A stretch of DNA of 17,755 nucleotides. Origin: CAYRVX01 sp964642165 (lineage in GTDB: Bacteria; Planctomycetota; Phycisphaerae; SM23-33). Positions 1-9,290 of the stretch are shown here, in pieces. Below the pieces are notes generated by a model. That model searched no databases. It was not told the origin of the DNA and worked only from the letters and a program-made list of their open reading frames with translations. The first letter of the stretch is position 1. Each line of letters begins with the position of its first letter. The stretch covers positions 1 to 17,755 of the forward strand of contig CAZXOC010000148.1 of NCBI GenBank assembly GCA_964642165.1. Reading direction: 5' to 3'. A program made the position numbers and the translations under genes.

Positions 1-3000
1 GTCATGTACAGTTCGGCTCCGCGGGCGTCGAACGCCTCGCCGTAGCCCAGGTCGAGCCCGCGCAGCTTCAACTGGTCGTTGTTCTGGTTCGTGAAGTCGA
101 ACCGGGTCCCGCCCTCACAGACGATGGTCAGGTCGGGGTCGAGCGTGCCGATCCACCGGCGCGTCCGGTCGCCGTCCTCGGCGGTGAAGGTCAGGGTCGA
201 CGGGCCGTTCAGCAGCGTGATGTCGCCCACGTCCCAGTTGGACGTGTTGTCGGTCTGGTCGAGGATGGCGTCGCCCTCGAGCTTGAGGTCGAGGATGCCG
301 AGGGCGTCGTCGTCCTTGTTGGGCCGAAGGCGGGCACCGTCCTGGAGCGTGAGGTCCTTGAAGACGACGATGCCCTCGACGCGGGGGTCCGGCCCGTCGG
401 CGTTCTGCCAGCGGTCCCACAGCAGCTCGCCGTCGACGGTGGCGTCGTCGCCGTCGGAGACCACCGTGATGGGGATGTCGTCGAGGACCTTCACGAACGG
501 CTGCGCGTTGCCGTCATCGGCCTGATACGGCAGTTGGAAGCCCAGCCCGCCGCCCATCAGGTTGACCTTGGTGTTCGGGCCGTAGGTGGCGTTGGGGTCG
601 AACCGGATGCGGCCGTTGACCATGTTCAGCGTGAACGACCCGCCGGCGTCGCCGATCTTGCCGTAGACGTAGTGGTCGATGTGGTCCTCGCCGGTCTCGC
701 CGACGGTCCAGACGCGGTCGCCGCCGGTGGTGGTGGCGTCGATGATGTGGAAGTCCTGCGCCTGTTCGGTGCGGGTGTCGCGCTCGCTCGTCGTGGCGTT
801 GCCGTCGAAGCTCAGGTTGACGAAGTTCGTGGTGTTCTGCGCCCGCATGCTCAGGACGGCGCCCTCGTCGAGCGTGATGTTCCTGAAGTAGTAATGGTTG
901 TTGCCGCTGCCCTCGTTGCGAATCGTGCGCAGGTGGTAGTCGTAGCGCCAGGTGTCGTCGCCGGCCTCGATGCGGAACGGCTGGTCGATGATCGTGACGT
1001 TCTCGTTGTTGGTGGTGTGGTCGGCGCCCCACGGCTTGGGCTGCTCGTCGGTGCGGGTCATCCGCATGACGATCCGCCCGGTGGGCCCGACGACGATCTC
1101 GTCGGCGAACGTGCCGTTGATGAGCGCCGTCCGGAAGTAGCCGTCCTCGTCGACGTAGACCTCGTCGCCGCGGGCGTAGATGCTGCCGCGGATCGACCGG
1201 GTCGAGCCGTCGCCGTAGACGTCGGCGTTGTTGAAGTTCTCGACCCGCTCGAAGCGGATACTCGCGTCGCCGGTGGCGGTGATGCTGCCGGTGCTCAGGA
1301 CGCGAGACCAGCCGTCGCCGGTGGCCTCGTCGTTATCCGTGTTGATCTCCAGCTCGCCGGAGCGGATGTCGATGTCGCCAACGATCATCGTCCGCTGCGC
1401 GCGGATCTCGCCGGTCATGGGCCCGTCGACGCGGTCGGTGTTCCAGTTGCCGACGGTGGTGGTCATATTCGCGTCGGCGCCCACGATGAGGTCCATCGCG
1501 TAGGTGTTGCCGTCGGTGTGCGTGAACCGCAGGTCGAACGGGTCGCGCAGCCAGAAGGTCCGTCGGTCGCTGATGTTCGGGGCGGCCAGGCCGATCGCGT
1601 CGCCCGGGGCGACGCCCGCGACGGGGAGGGGGCCCAGCCCGCCGTCGAAGCGGACGTTGCCGCCGTCGCGCCCGACGAAGACCGCCCCGTCGGAGACGGG
1701 GAAGCCATCCGGCCAGCCGTCGCAGTTGCCCTCGTTGTCGAGGATGAACTGGATGTTGGTCGGCCAGCTGTGGTCGGCCGGGTTGAAGTTCTCCGCGCGG
1801 AGGGCGATCATCGAGCCCTCGACCCAAGTGTAGGTGGCGGCGGTCTCGAACTTGCCGCTGTGGCGCACCCACACCATCGCGCCGTCGCCGACGTTGATCG
1901 TGCCCTGGCTGGGCTTGTTGCCCGAGGCGCTGTCGTCGCTGTCGTCGAGGATCAGGCTCGCGCCGTCCAGCAGCGTCAGCGTGCCGCCGGCGCTGAGGGA
2001 CTCGTTGGAGCCCAGCCGGACCCGCCCGTTGGAGACCCGGAACTCCTTGCCATCGTACACGGTGGCGGCCTCCAGGACCAGGATCTCCCGGTTGATCCAG
2101 CTTCCGTCGGCCGGGCCGGTCCGCGTGATCACGCTCCACCCGATCGGGGACGGCATGTTCTCGAACGTGACGGTGCCCGGGCCGTCGAAGTTCACACCCG
2201 TCTCGGTGTTGGTCGTCGTGAACGTGGCGAAGGAGATCGCCGCGTTGGTCGCACTGTTGACGTTGATCTCCAGGCCCTGGTTCGGCTCGCCTTCCTCCAT
2301 CTTGCCCATGAAGGCGTCCAAGGTCCACGGGCCGAACGCCGCCGTGCGGTAGATGTCGTCGATGGCCAGGGGGTCATCGCCGAGCTTGATGTACTCGCCG
2401 TCGCTGCCGCCGATAATGAGTCGCCCGAGGCGGTCGCCGCTGGGGTCGGCCGGGCCGCTGCCGCCCAGGTCGTCCGTGTTCGGCGCGGTGGAGCCGCCCC
2501 AGACCGCCCCGTCGTGCAGGACGACGTTGACGTCCGGCATGGTGCCGGCGTCGTAGCTGCTGGCCCCCGCAAAGACGGCGCCGGTCGTGTTGCCGTCGAG
2601 CAGCGCGCCGCCGGCGACGGTGATGACCGGCAGGACGTTCATGCCGGTCTCGCCGAGGCTCAGCCAGGCCGGGGCGTCCGTGTTGGCCACGGTGAAGTTG
2701 GGCATGCCCGCCAGCGCGTCGGGGTCGCTGAGGATCAGGCGCCCGCCGTCGTCCAGCGTGAAGTTGCTGGAGTCGTCGGGGCCGGTGTGGTCCACGCTGA
2801 GGCGCCCGCCGACGGTGAGCGTGCCGCCGACGACGCGGAGCTCGCCGGCGTCCAGGTCGCCGCTGACGTTCGCCGCCCCGCCGGTCGCCGTCAGGAGCGG
2901 CACGATCAGCCCGGTGTTCGGCAGGTTCAGCTCGCCGGCGTTGACGGCGATCGCCTCGATGACCATGTCGTCGATGCCGCCGGCCGCGGTCACCGTGCCG

Positions 3001-6000
3001 CCGGTGACGTTGAGGACGGACGTGCTCAGCAGCCCGTCGACCGTCAGGGCCCCGCCGTTGGCATCGATGCTGGTGAATACTTCGACCATCCCCTGGCCGT
3101 GCAGGGACCCGCCCGTGATCGTCAGGACGTCGTCCACGTACACGAGCCCGCCAACAGTCGAATCGCCACCGGAGACGTTCAGGTTCCCGTAGACGTACAG
3201 CTCGCCGCCGACGCTCAGGTCGCCGTTGACGTTCGTGAGGCCGACGATGGCGTCGCCGTCCACGTTCGCCGCGCCGTTGACGGTGAAGTTGTCGGCATCG
3301 ATGGAATCGGCGCCGACGAGGTCGCCGTCGATCGAGACGGACCCGTAGACACCGATCGCTCCGTTGGCGTCGACCGTGCCACTCACGGCCAGGCCGCCGT
3401 CGCCGGAGATGTCGCCGTCGACGCGGATCCTGTAGCCGTCGCCCGCGGTGAGGCCCAGTGTCCCGCCGGGGACGGCTGCGTCGCCGACGAGGATGACGTT
3501 GGCGCCCAGCGCGGCGTCGGCGTCAAAGGCGTAGGCCTCGATGGCCCCGCCGCCGGTCCCGATGCTCCAGGCGCTGTCGAGCGTCAGGTCGCTGCCGTCG
3601 GCGCTGGCCAGAACCAGCGCGCCGCCGTCGATCTCGAAGCCGGCGTTCGGCAGCGCCAGCCCGCCGGCGTCGCCGAAGACCACCATCGTGCCGTCCCGGA
3701 TGGAGAACGTCGTGTTCAGGTCGTCGGTCGCGCCGCTGAGGTCCTTGAAGATCAGCGTGCCGGGGCCCTTCTTCTCGAACGTGAAGACGTCCTGGTTGCC
3801 GTTGTACGCCCCGGCGTAGACGGTCATGTCGGTATGGATGCCGGTGGTGGCCTGCCCGCCGACGTCGACGGTGAGGCTGTCGAAGTGGAGGGCCGCGCGC
3901 GTGCCGGTGACCAGCAGCTCCGAGCCGTCATGGAGCGTCACGTTGCCCACGGCCGCCTCGGAGACCACCTCGATGGACGAATCGACGTCGACGTCGATGG
4001 TCGTGCCGAAGTCCGCGATCTCCGCCGGCGGCAGGCCGGTGGCGTTCATCAGGTCGCCGATGTCCGCGTCGCTCAGGACACGGTCGTAGACGTAGACCTC
4101 GTCGATCAGGCCGTTGAAGAACCGGTTCGGATGCTCGGGCCCCGAGGAGTCCCGCGCGTCGTCGATGGCCCCGATGTACGCGTTCCATGCCGAGGTGTCC
4201 AGCGAGTAGCCGTCCGGCAGGGCGTCTTCGTTGTTGGCGTCCACCGCGCCGTCCAGGTAGATGCGCACGTCGCTCCCGTCGCGGACCGCCACCACGTGGT
4301 ACCAGGTGCCGGCAGCGAGGGTCGTGGCGCCGGAGGTATTGACCTTGGTGGCGTCGTTGTCCACGCTGAGCCCGGCCGTGCCCCCGGTGCCTTCGCCGGT
4401 GTTCATGAACCAGCGGATGCCGGGATACGTGCCGCTGTCCCAGTTGCCGCCCTTGCTGACGATGGACACGCCATTGTTGACCGTCGTGGGGTTGATCCAC
4501 GCCGCCAGCGTGAAGTCGCCCTCGTAGAAGTCGAGTTCCGCGGGGTTGCCCAGGTTCACGTGGGGGCCCAGGTCCGTGTTCTGGTCGTCGCCGTCGGGGT
4601 CGCCGGTGAGCACGAGCGCCTCGCCGACCACACCGCCCCCGCCGACCGTGACGACCGCGCCGTTGGCCAGCGTGCCGTCGGCGTCCACGCCGATCCCGCC
4701 CTCGTTGACGACCGTGGTGCCCAGGACCCTGTCGAACGACCAGTAGCCCAGCAGGTTCTGGCGAAGGCCCTGGTTGCTGACGGGGGCCTGGAGCTTGATC
4801 CGCCCGCCGGCCAGGCGCACGGCCGCGTCGCCGATCGACGCTTGGCCCTCGAGGTCGACGACCGCCGAGACCGTGCCGGCGTCGACGACGAGCGTGGCGG
4901 AGTCCGGCGCGGTGCTGAAGGCCGGCCCGCTGGCCGTGTCGTTGAAGATCAGGGCGCCCGTCCCGCGCTTGGTGAGGGTGAACGGGCCGTTGAGATTCTC
5001 CGTCGGACCCAGCGTGACGTCGCCGTCGTTGTCGAAGGTGGTAGCGCCGCTGAACGTCGTGGAGGTGAAGGTCAGCCCCTGGCCCGGGACGTTGAGCGTG
5101 GCGGCCGCGGCGAGGCTCAGCCCGGCCATCTGTACCGGCTTGCCGGCGTCGATCGTGCCGACGCTGACGACGTGGACGTTCTGGTGGAGGCTGTCGACGC
5201 CGATGTCCACCCCGAGCTGCGAGCTGGCCATCACCTGCCCGATCTCGTCGACGCTCAACGCGCGGTCGTANNNNNNNNNNNNNNNNNNNNNNNNNNNNNN
5301 NNNNNNNNNNNNNNNNNNNNNNNNNNNNNNNNNNNNNNNNNNNNNNNNNNNNNNNNNNNNNNNNNNNNNNGCCCTCGAACGTCCCGTTGGCGAGCCCGCC
5401 GAGGGTGCCCTGGTTGACGATCGTGCCGCCCTGGACGTTGTCGAACGACCAGTAGCCCACCACGCCGTCGGAGGGCGAGCCGGCCTCCTGGATCGCCGGC
5501 AGCTCCAGCGTGCCGTTGTCCAGCTCGATCCCCGCGCCGCCGAGGGCGTCGGCGTGCCAGATCCGCAGGGCGGCCCCGCCCGTGACGGTCGCCGTGCCGG
5601 AGACGATGCCCTCCGCCCCGGCGTTGTCCGCCGAGAGCTCCAGCACGCCGCTGGTGACGAGGATGCCGAGGTCCGTGGCCTTGATGCGCGCGGAGATCGT
5701 GTTGACGCCGACGGCCTCCTGCGTGATCCGCGGGGCCGCCGACGTCCCGCTGTGCGCGCGCAGGTCGAGCACGCCGTTGCTCACCACGTAGTCGCCGAGG
5801 CTGGCGAACAGGAGCTGGTGGGCGACTTGGCTCTGGGCCTGGAGGTCGACCATCAACTCCAGCCCGGTATTGCGGAACTCGGCGATGCCGTCGAGCCCGG
5901 GCACGCCGGCGGACCAGTTGTTGCCGTCCATCCAGTTCGTGTTGCCCTGCGGGGCCATCCAGATCGTCTGGCCCAACGCCGCGCCGCTCAGCACGGCCAG

Positions 6001-6042
6001 CCCCAGCACCATGACCACTGCGGTCCGCTTGCTGCCTAACAT
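1..6042 (-). CDS. Giant secreted LamG / autotransporter-type beta-repeat protein (3' end outside window, internal scaffold gap)
   Basis: The start is ATG at 6042, with AGGGAG six bases upstream. Residues 1-24 form a signal peptide (MLGSKRTAVV, hydrophobic core, likely cleavage ALG|QT). Next comes a short NWMDGNNWSAGVPG motif, typical of planctomycetal and verrucomicrobial beta-strand-repeat proteins. A first LamG-like jellyroll begins near residue 195 (GYWSFDNV), enters the N gap, and ends beyond it with YDRALSVDEI. A second complete LamG runs from GYWSFDRV to VYDRVLSDADI (about 4070-4755). Motifs such as LTKRGTGALIF and FEKKGPGTLIF are autotransporter-associated repeat signatures. The remaining 1,300 or so residues are Gly/Asp/Val-rich short beta repeats, probably a beta-helix. 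About 224 codons precede the gap and 1,756 open codons follow it to the window edge. The reading frame differs across the gap only because 100 N is a placeholder length. The role is probably cell-surface or extracellular binding, with no enzymatic domain seen. Any C-terminal sorting signal lies outside the window. Confidence 0.85.
4704..4750 (-). repeat. Direct repeat copy 1 (start of second LamG)
   Basis: These 47 bases match 5413-5459 at 41 of 47 positions, including a 20-base identical stretch (4731-4750). They encode the GYWSFD start of the second LamG domain. Domain duplication explains the repeat, and such similarity may be why the assembly broke inside the other copy. Confidence 0.7.
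5271..5370. other. Assembly gap (100 N)
   Basis: A run of exactly 100 N falls inside the first LamG domain of the giant secreted protein. The coding frame is 0 (start at 6042) on one side and shifted on the other, so the true missing length is not 100. The second LamG spans about 226 residues from GYWSFD to YDRVLS, whereas only about 29 residues of the first are visible before the gap. Roughly 550-600 bases are therefore probably missing. Confidence 0.95.
5413..5459 (-). repeat. Direct repeat copy 2 (start of first LamG)
   Basis: This is the partner of 4704-4750, 41 of 47 bases identical. It encodes the GYWSFDNV start of the first LamG domain, about 40 bases before the scaffold gap when read along the gene. 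Confidence 0.7.
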
Positions 6043-6395
6043 CTCTCGCTCCCTGTTGTGGTGGCGGCCGAAGGCGCCGCCGGGCTCGATCGTCGCTCTC
6101 CTGCTGGGCAGGTCAGGAAGTCCTCGTCCGCCCGCAACAGGCGAACCGCGCGGCGGTTGTGCCTCCGCCGCCGCTCGCCCCGGCCGCGAACGTGTCGGTC
6201 GGCGCACACCAATGCCCGGGACCGCCCTGCGATCCCGTTCCTGGCACGTCGCTCGCTCTGCGCATCGACCTGCTCACACGAACGGATCCCGGATGGGCGT
6301 TGCCTCAAGACCTCCTGCGCGAGCCGCCCAGACGCCAAAGGCACCGGGCGTACACACCGTTCTCTCCGTCACGAACATGCTCTCCGGACACCTAG

Positions 6396-6424
6396 ACTAT
6401 ACCGCCGGTCGCGGAATCGGTCAA
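6396..6424 (-). promoter_or_regulatory. Sigma-70-type promoter of the giant secreted protein
   Basis: On the minus strand, TTGACC (6424-6419) and TATAGT (6401-6396) are separated by exactly 17 bases, close to the TTGACA-N17-TATAAT consensus. The stretch is AT-richer than its surroundings. Predicted transcription start is near 6389, giving a leader of about 347 bases. Confidence 0.65.
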
Positions 6425-6525
6425 CATGTTCTTCCGGCCTGAATTGCCCCGGCGGGCGGGACGGGACGGCGGCTCCGGGCGAGAATCGGCGGGCGCCCGC
6501 CCACTGCCCCGCCACCTACGGGGCC

Positions 6526-6554
6526 TTGCAGAGTTCAAACGACAGACGTAGAAT
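6526..6554 (+). promoter_or_regulatory. Sigma-70-type promoter of the RidA/chorismatase-like gene
   Basis: TTGCAG (6526-6531) and TAGAAT (6549-6554) are separated by 17 bases. Predicted transcription start is near 6561, leaving a short leader of about 33 bases before the ATG at 6594. Confidence 0.55.
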
Positions 6555-6593
6555 CTCTGGCTGGCGTGGTTCAAGTACGAAGGCGTGGTGAGT

Positions 6594-7784
6594 ATGAGTC
6601 CAAGAGCGATCCGTGACGGCGCGGCCGTAACGTTGTACGTGACCCCCATCGGCGACGACCAGACGTACCTGAGCGTCGTGGCGCGGGACGGCGCCGACGA
6701 CCACCAGGCGACCGACGAGGGCTACCGGATGGTGGCGGAGCTGCTCCGCGAGCGGCAGATGGAGATCGTCCACGAGCGTGTCTTCGGCTTGCTGAAGGCC
6801 GACACGACCGTCCTGACGGTCCGGCGGAAGGTGCTGCGGGAGTGCGGGATCTCGCCGGAGACGCCGGTGACGTACCTCCAGGGCCGCCCGCTGCGGGGCG
6901 AGGGGCTTGCCGGCGCGAGCCTGCTGGCGGTTCGCCCGTCGGGGGCCGACAGCATCTGGACGATCGCCGACGCGGCAGGCCGCCCCTCCGGGCGCGGGTG
7001 GAAGCGCGACGGGGTGACCTTCCTGATCCTCCAGAACCTCCACGGGCGGCGCGAGGACCTGGACACGACCGACAGCCAGACGGCCCAGGCCGACCGCATG
7101 TTCGACCAGGCCGAGGCGCTCCTCCGCGACCAGCAGACCACCTACCGCAACGTCACGCGGACGTGGATCTACCTGTCGAACATCCTGGGCTGGTACGGGG
7201 ACTTCAACGAGGTCCGCAGCAGCAAGTACAACGGCTTCGGGCTGATGCCCGGGGCGGACAGCACCAACGGTCACCCCGTCCTCCTGCCGGCCAGCACGGG
7301 CATCGAGGGCGACGGGGCGAGCCTGGCGGCGGCGACGATGGACCTGCTGGCAACGATCCGCCAGCCCGACAGCCCCGTCGAGATCGAGCAGATGAGCAAC
7401 CCCAGGCAGAAGGACGCCTTCCGGTACGGCTCGGCGTTCTCGCGCGGGGCGACGATCCGCCTGCCGGGCACGACGTGGATCAGCATCTCGGGCACGGCGG
7501 CCATCGACGAGACCGGCCAGAGCATCTTTGGCGGCGACTTCCGGGCGCAGATGCTCAAGACGCTGGAGAACATCGAGGCCCTGATCGCGCCGGAGGGCGC
7601 CGCCCTGGAGCACATCTGCGACGCGACGGTCTTCCTGAAGCGCCCCGAGGACGTGGACGCCTACCGCGAGGTGGTGGCGGAATGCGGGCTGGAGAACCTG
7701 CCCGGCGTGCCGGTGGTGGCGGACATCTGCCGGGACGAGCTGCTGTTCGAGATGGACGGCGCCGCCGTCGTGAACCACTCGTAG
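6594..7784 (+). CDS. RidA/YjgF-superfamily protein, chorismatase-like (FkbO/XanB2 type)
   Basis: This is a protein of 396 residues. The start is uncertain: ATG at 6594 or GTG at 6585 or 6588; AAGG at 6580-6583 could serve either. It resembles the two-domain chorismatases, which combine an N-terminal Rid-like half with a C-terminal RidA/YjgF domain. Family-like landmarks are RTWIYLSNI at 189-197 (chorismatases have R-x-W-N-Y), LPASTGIEG at 231-239, NPRQKDAFRYG at 269-279 followed by SAFSRGATI, and a C-terminal Rid core from about 275 to 393. RidA imine deaminases have a catalytic Arg in the strand equivalent to ADICRDELLFEMDG (376-389); here that position appears to be Asp. Imine hydrolysis is therefore unlikely, and a chorismate-type ligand fits better. 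Chorismatases split chorismate into pyruvate plus a dihydrodiol or hydroxybenzoate. No signal peptide is seen, so it is probably cytosolic. No chorismate-pathway neighbours are present, so the substrate is inferred by family resemblance only. Confidence 0.75.
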   Translation: MSPRAIRDGAAVTLYVTPIGDDQTYLSVVARDGADDHQATDEGYRMVAELLRERQMEIVHERVFGLLKADTTVLTVRRKVLRECGISPETPVTYLQGRPLRGEGLAGASLLAVRPSGADSIWTIADAAGRPSGRGWKRDGVTFLILQNLHGRREDLDTTDSQTAQADRMFDQAEALLRDQQTTYRNVTRTWIYLSNILGWYGDFNEVRSSKYNGFGLMPGADSTNGHPVLLPASTGIEGDGASLAAATMDLLATIRQPDSPVEIEQMSNPRQKDAFRYGSAFSRGATIRLPGTTWISISGTAAIDETGQSIFGGDFRAQMLKTLENIEALIAPEGAALEHICDATVFLKRPEDVDAYREVVAECGLENLPGVPVVADICRDELLFEMDGAAVVNHS

Positions 7785-7809
7785 GGCCCGCGCGATCGAG
7801 CGCCGCCCG

Positions 7810-7828
7810 GGCCTACGGCCCGTAGGCC
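7810..7828. terminator. Possible bidirectional terminator hairpin between convergent genes
   Basis: GGCCTAC (7810-7816), a 5-base loop, and GTAGGCC (7822-7828) form a perfect 7-bp stem followed by TTCT on the plus strand. A second perfect palindrome (GCCGCGCC/GGCGCGGC, 7835-7850) abuts the stop codon of the minus-strand gene. There is no long T tract, so the terminator role is tentative. Confidence 0.4.
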
Positions 7829-7850
7829 TTCTCCGCCGCGCCGGCGCGGC

Positions 7851-8792
7851 TCAGCCCTCGAAGTAGTCCATCCAGGACATGCGAACCATGCCCTCGGGCA
7901 CGCCGCGCGCCTCGTCGACGAGCAGCTCCGGCATGGCCAGCTCGTGCCCGATCTGCTGCCGCGCGAGGTGGTCCCAGTCGAACAGGAAGAGCTTCTCGTA
8001 GTACCGGGCGATGCCGCGGTGATAGAAGATGAGGCTCGCGTCGCGGTTGTAGAGCGTGCCGGAGTTGCTCCAGTTGTGGCTGCCGATCAGGACGCGGCTG
8101 CCGTCGACGACGATGCCCTTCGTGTGGCAGTTGCGCTGGACGCGGATGTCGCCGGTGTCGAAGCCGTAGTCCTGGAGCCGCTCGAGCTTCCGGCGTGCGT
8201 CGGGGAACTCGCGGAAGATGATCCGCACGTCGAGCCCCTCGCGCTGCTTGTCCTTCAGCGCGTCCAGCAGGGCCTTGAACTCCGGCTGCTGGGTCCGGCC
8301 GGGGTTCAGCGTCTGGTTCTCGAAGTAGATGCGCCGCTCGGCGCCCTGGATCAGGCGAAGGACCTCGCGCTGGTAGTTGTCGGGCGTCAGCAGCGGCAGG
8401 ACGCGGATCGGCCGATCGCTGCGCCGCCGGTAGATCTTCGCCTCGAAGTACTGGGCGGTCAGCTCCAGGGCGGCGACCTCCTCGTCGCTCAGCTCGCGGA
8501 GCGAGACGGGCACGAGCAGGTCGGGCACGGCGGCCAGCTCCGGGGCCCCCGCCTCGCGGGCCTGCTCCAGGTCGTGCAGGAGGAACTGCTCGAACACGCC
8601 GGCCAGGCCCTCGTGCTCCACGATCACGTGCCACTCGCGGTTGTAGCTGCGCAGCCACCGGGGCGAATCGTCGCCCTCGCCGGCGGGGTCGGCGTTCGGC
8701 AGGTTCGACGACTGCCAGTTGCCGCTGGACAGCCAGAACGCCTTGCCGTCCCGCACGGCGACCTTGATGTGGTAGGAGTTCTGGAAGATGCG
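7851..8792 (-). CDS. Phospholipase D-family C-terminal part of a broken protease-PLD gene
   Basis: About 313 codons, ending at TGA (7851-7853), encode two HKD motifs of the PLD superfamily. The first is HIKVAVRD (H codon near 8771) followed by SSGNWQSSN. The second is HTKGIVVD (H at 8124-8126) followed by IGSHNWSNSG. Both have the H-x-K-x4-D spacing, so the catalytic residues look intact. PLD enzymes hydrolyse phosphodiester bonds in lipids or nucleic acids; the substrate cannot be told here. The half domain before the second HKD spans about 100 residues (from RVLPLLTPDNY), but the first HKD starts only about seven codons after the frame break, so its own upstream half is missing. No start codon or ribosome-binding site fits this frame. 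It is the continuation of the protease segment at 8792-9271, read in another frame. Confidence 0.75.
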   Translation of the reverse strand, partial: RIFQNSYHIKVAVRDGKAFWLSSGNWQSSNLPNADPAGEGDDSPRWLRSYNREWHVIVEHEGLAGVFEQFLLHDLEQAREAGAPELAAVPDLLVPVSLRELSDEEVAALELTAQYFEAKIYRRRSDRPIRVLPLLTPDNYQREVLRLIQGAERRIYFENQTLNPGRTQQPEFKALLDALKDKQREGLDVRIIFREFPDARRKLERLQDYGFDTGDIRVQRNCHTKGIVVDGSRVLIGSHNWSNSGTLYNRDASLIFYHRGIARYYEKLFLFDWDHLARQQIGHELAMPELLVDEARGVPEGMVRMSWMDYFEG

Positions 8793-9271
8793 CCCGGCGC
8801 CGCGTCCGTCCGGTAGTGCAGGAAATCCTCCAGCACGTCGATCAGCTCGTTCTCCCGCAGGGCCAACTGCTTGGGCTCCCCGCCGGGGTGCTGGATGATG
8901 TTGAGCTCCTCGCCCTTGATGACCTTTCCCTCGGCCTCGACGAGCGTGTTCCAGCCGAAGTCGGCCAGCTCCCGCCCGTCGGCGGCCGTCGCCTGCACGG
9001 CCACCAGCGTGTAGTCCAGCGCCGGGTTGGTCAGGAACAACGCCCCCGGCTCGAAGGCGAAGGTCACCATCGGCCCGAGGCGCCCGTCCGAGCCGAACTG
9101 GTAGTCGAACTCGGCGAGGCTGAACGACGCCTCCTCCTCGCCGTCGAGCACGTGGTGGTTGGTCAGCAGCAGGCGCCTGGCCCGGCGGAGCTGGTCGTAC
9201 TTGCGGCGCTGCGAGGCGCGCTGCTCGTAGCGCTGCGCCGTTCCCGCGAGGAGTGACTCGAAGTCTTTCAT
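8792..9271 (-). CDS. Trypsin-like protease N-terminal part of a broken protease-PLD gene
   Basis: The start is ATG at 9271, with GGGGG nine bases upstream. Residues 1-32 are charged and helical. LLLTNHHV (33-41) carries the probable catalytic His40 of a chymotrypsin/V8-fold protease. LDYTLV (85-90) carries the probable Asp86, and IIQHPGG lies at 125-131. The segment reaches RTDAAPG (154-160), exactly where the catalytic-Ser loop (PGSSGSP in relatives) should follow. The frame instead continues as unrelated residues to a stop at 8624, while PLD sequence takes over in another frame at 8792. The Ser is therefore absent. The usual GTGFLV-like strand before TNHHV also seems missing. The intact ancestor was probably a cytosolic trypsin-PLD fusion; the present copy is either a decayed gene or misassembled. 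Confidence 0.7.
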
Positions 9272-9290
9272 GGCGAGATACCCCCAATGC

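Larger units (their letters stand above)
6043..6593. other. Divergent intergenic region with long leader
   Basis: About 550 bases separate the giant secreted-protein gene (minus) from the RidA-like gene (plus). It holds a near-consensus promoter for each direction (6396-6424 minus; 6526-6554 plus). Between the minus promoter and the ATG at 6042 lie about 347 transcribed bases with no convincing gene. The 102-codon minus ORF there (6036-6344) is Arg-rich and reads like non-coding high-GC sequence. A small hairpin (AACCGC, 3-base loop, GCGGTT on the minus strand) sits in the leader near 6150. I could not match the leader to a riboswitch class by eye. Confidence 0.6.

Noticed and set aside
5271..5370. 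Real frameshift in the giant gene at the N run
   Set aside because: The N length is a placeholder; LamG motifs continue in a single open frame on the far side.
534..5417. Very long plus-strand open frame antisense to the giant secreted protein
   Set aside because: It is a by-product of GC-rich codon use on the opposite strand. The translation is low-complexity Asp/Val/Ala/Arg without domains, it reads through the N gap, and the minus frame shows a signal peptide and LamG motifs.
6036..6344. 102-codon minus-strand ORF in the leader of the giant gene
   Set aside because: Arg/Ser/Ala-rich composition, no ribosome-binding site, no domain; it overlaps the true start in another frame.
6043..6389. 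Cyclic-di-GMP riboswitch in the long leader
   Set aside because: I looked for the GEMM-type conserved bases because signalling genes are nearby, but the leader does not show them convincingly.
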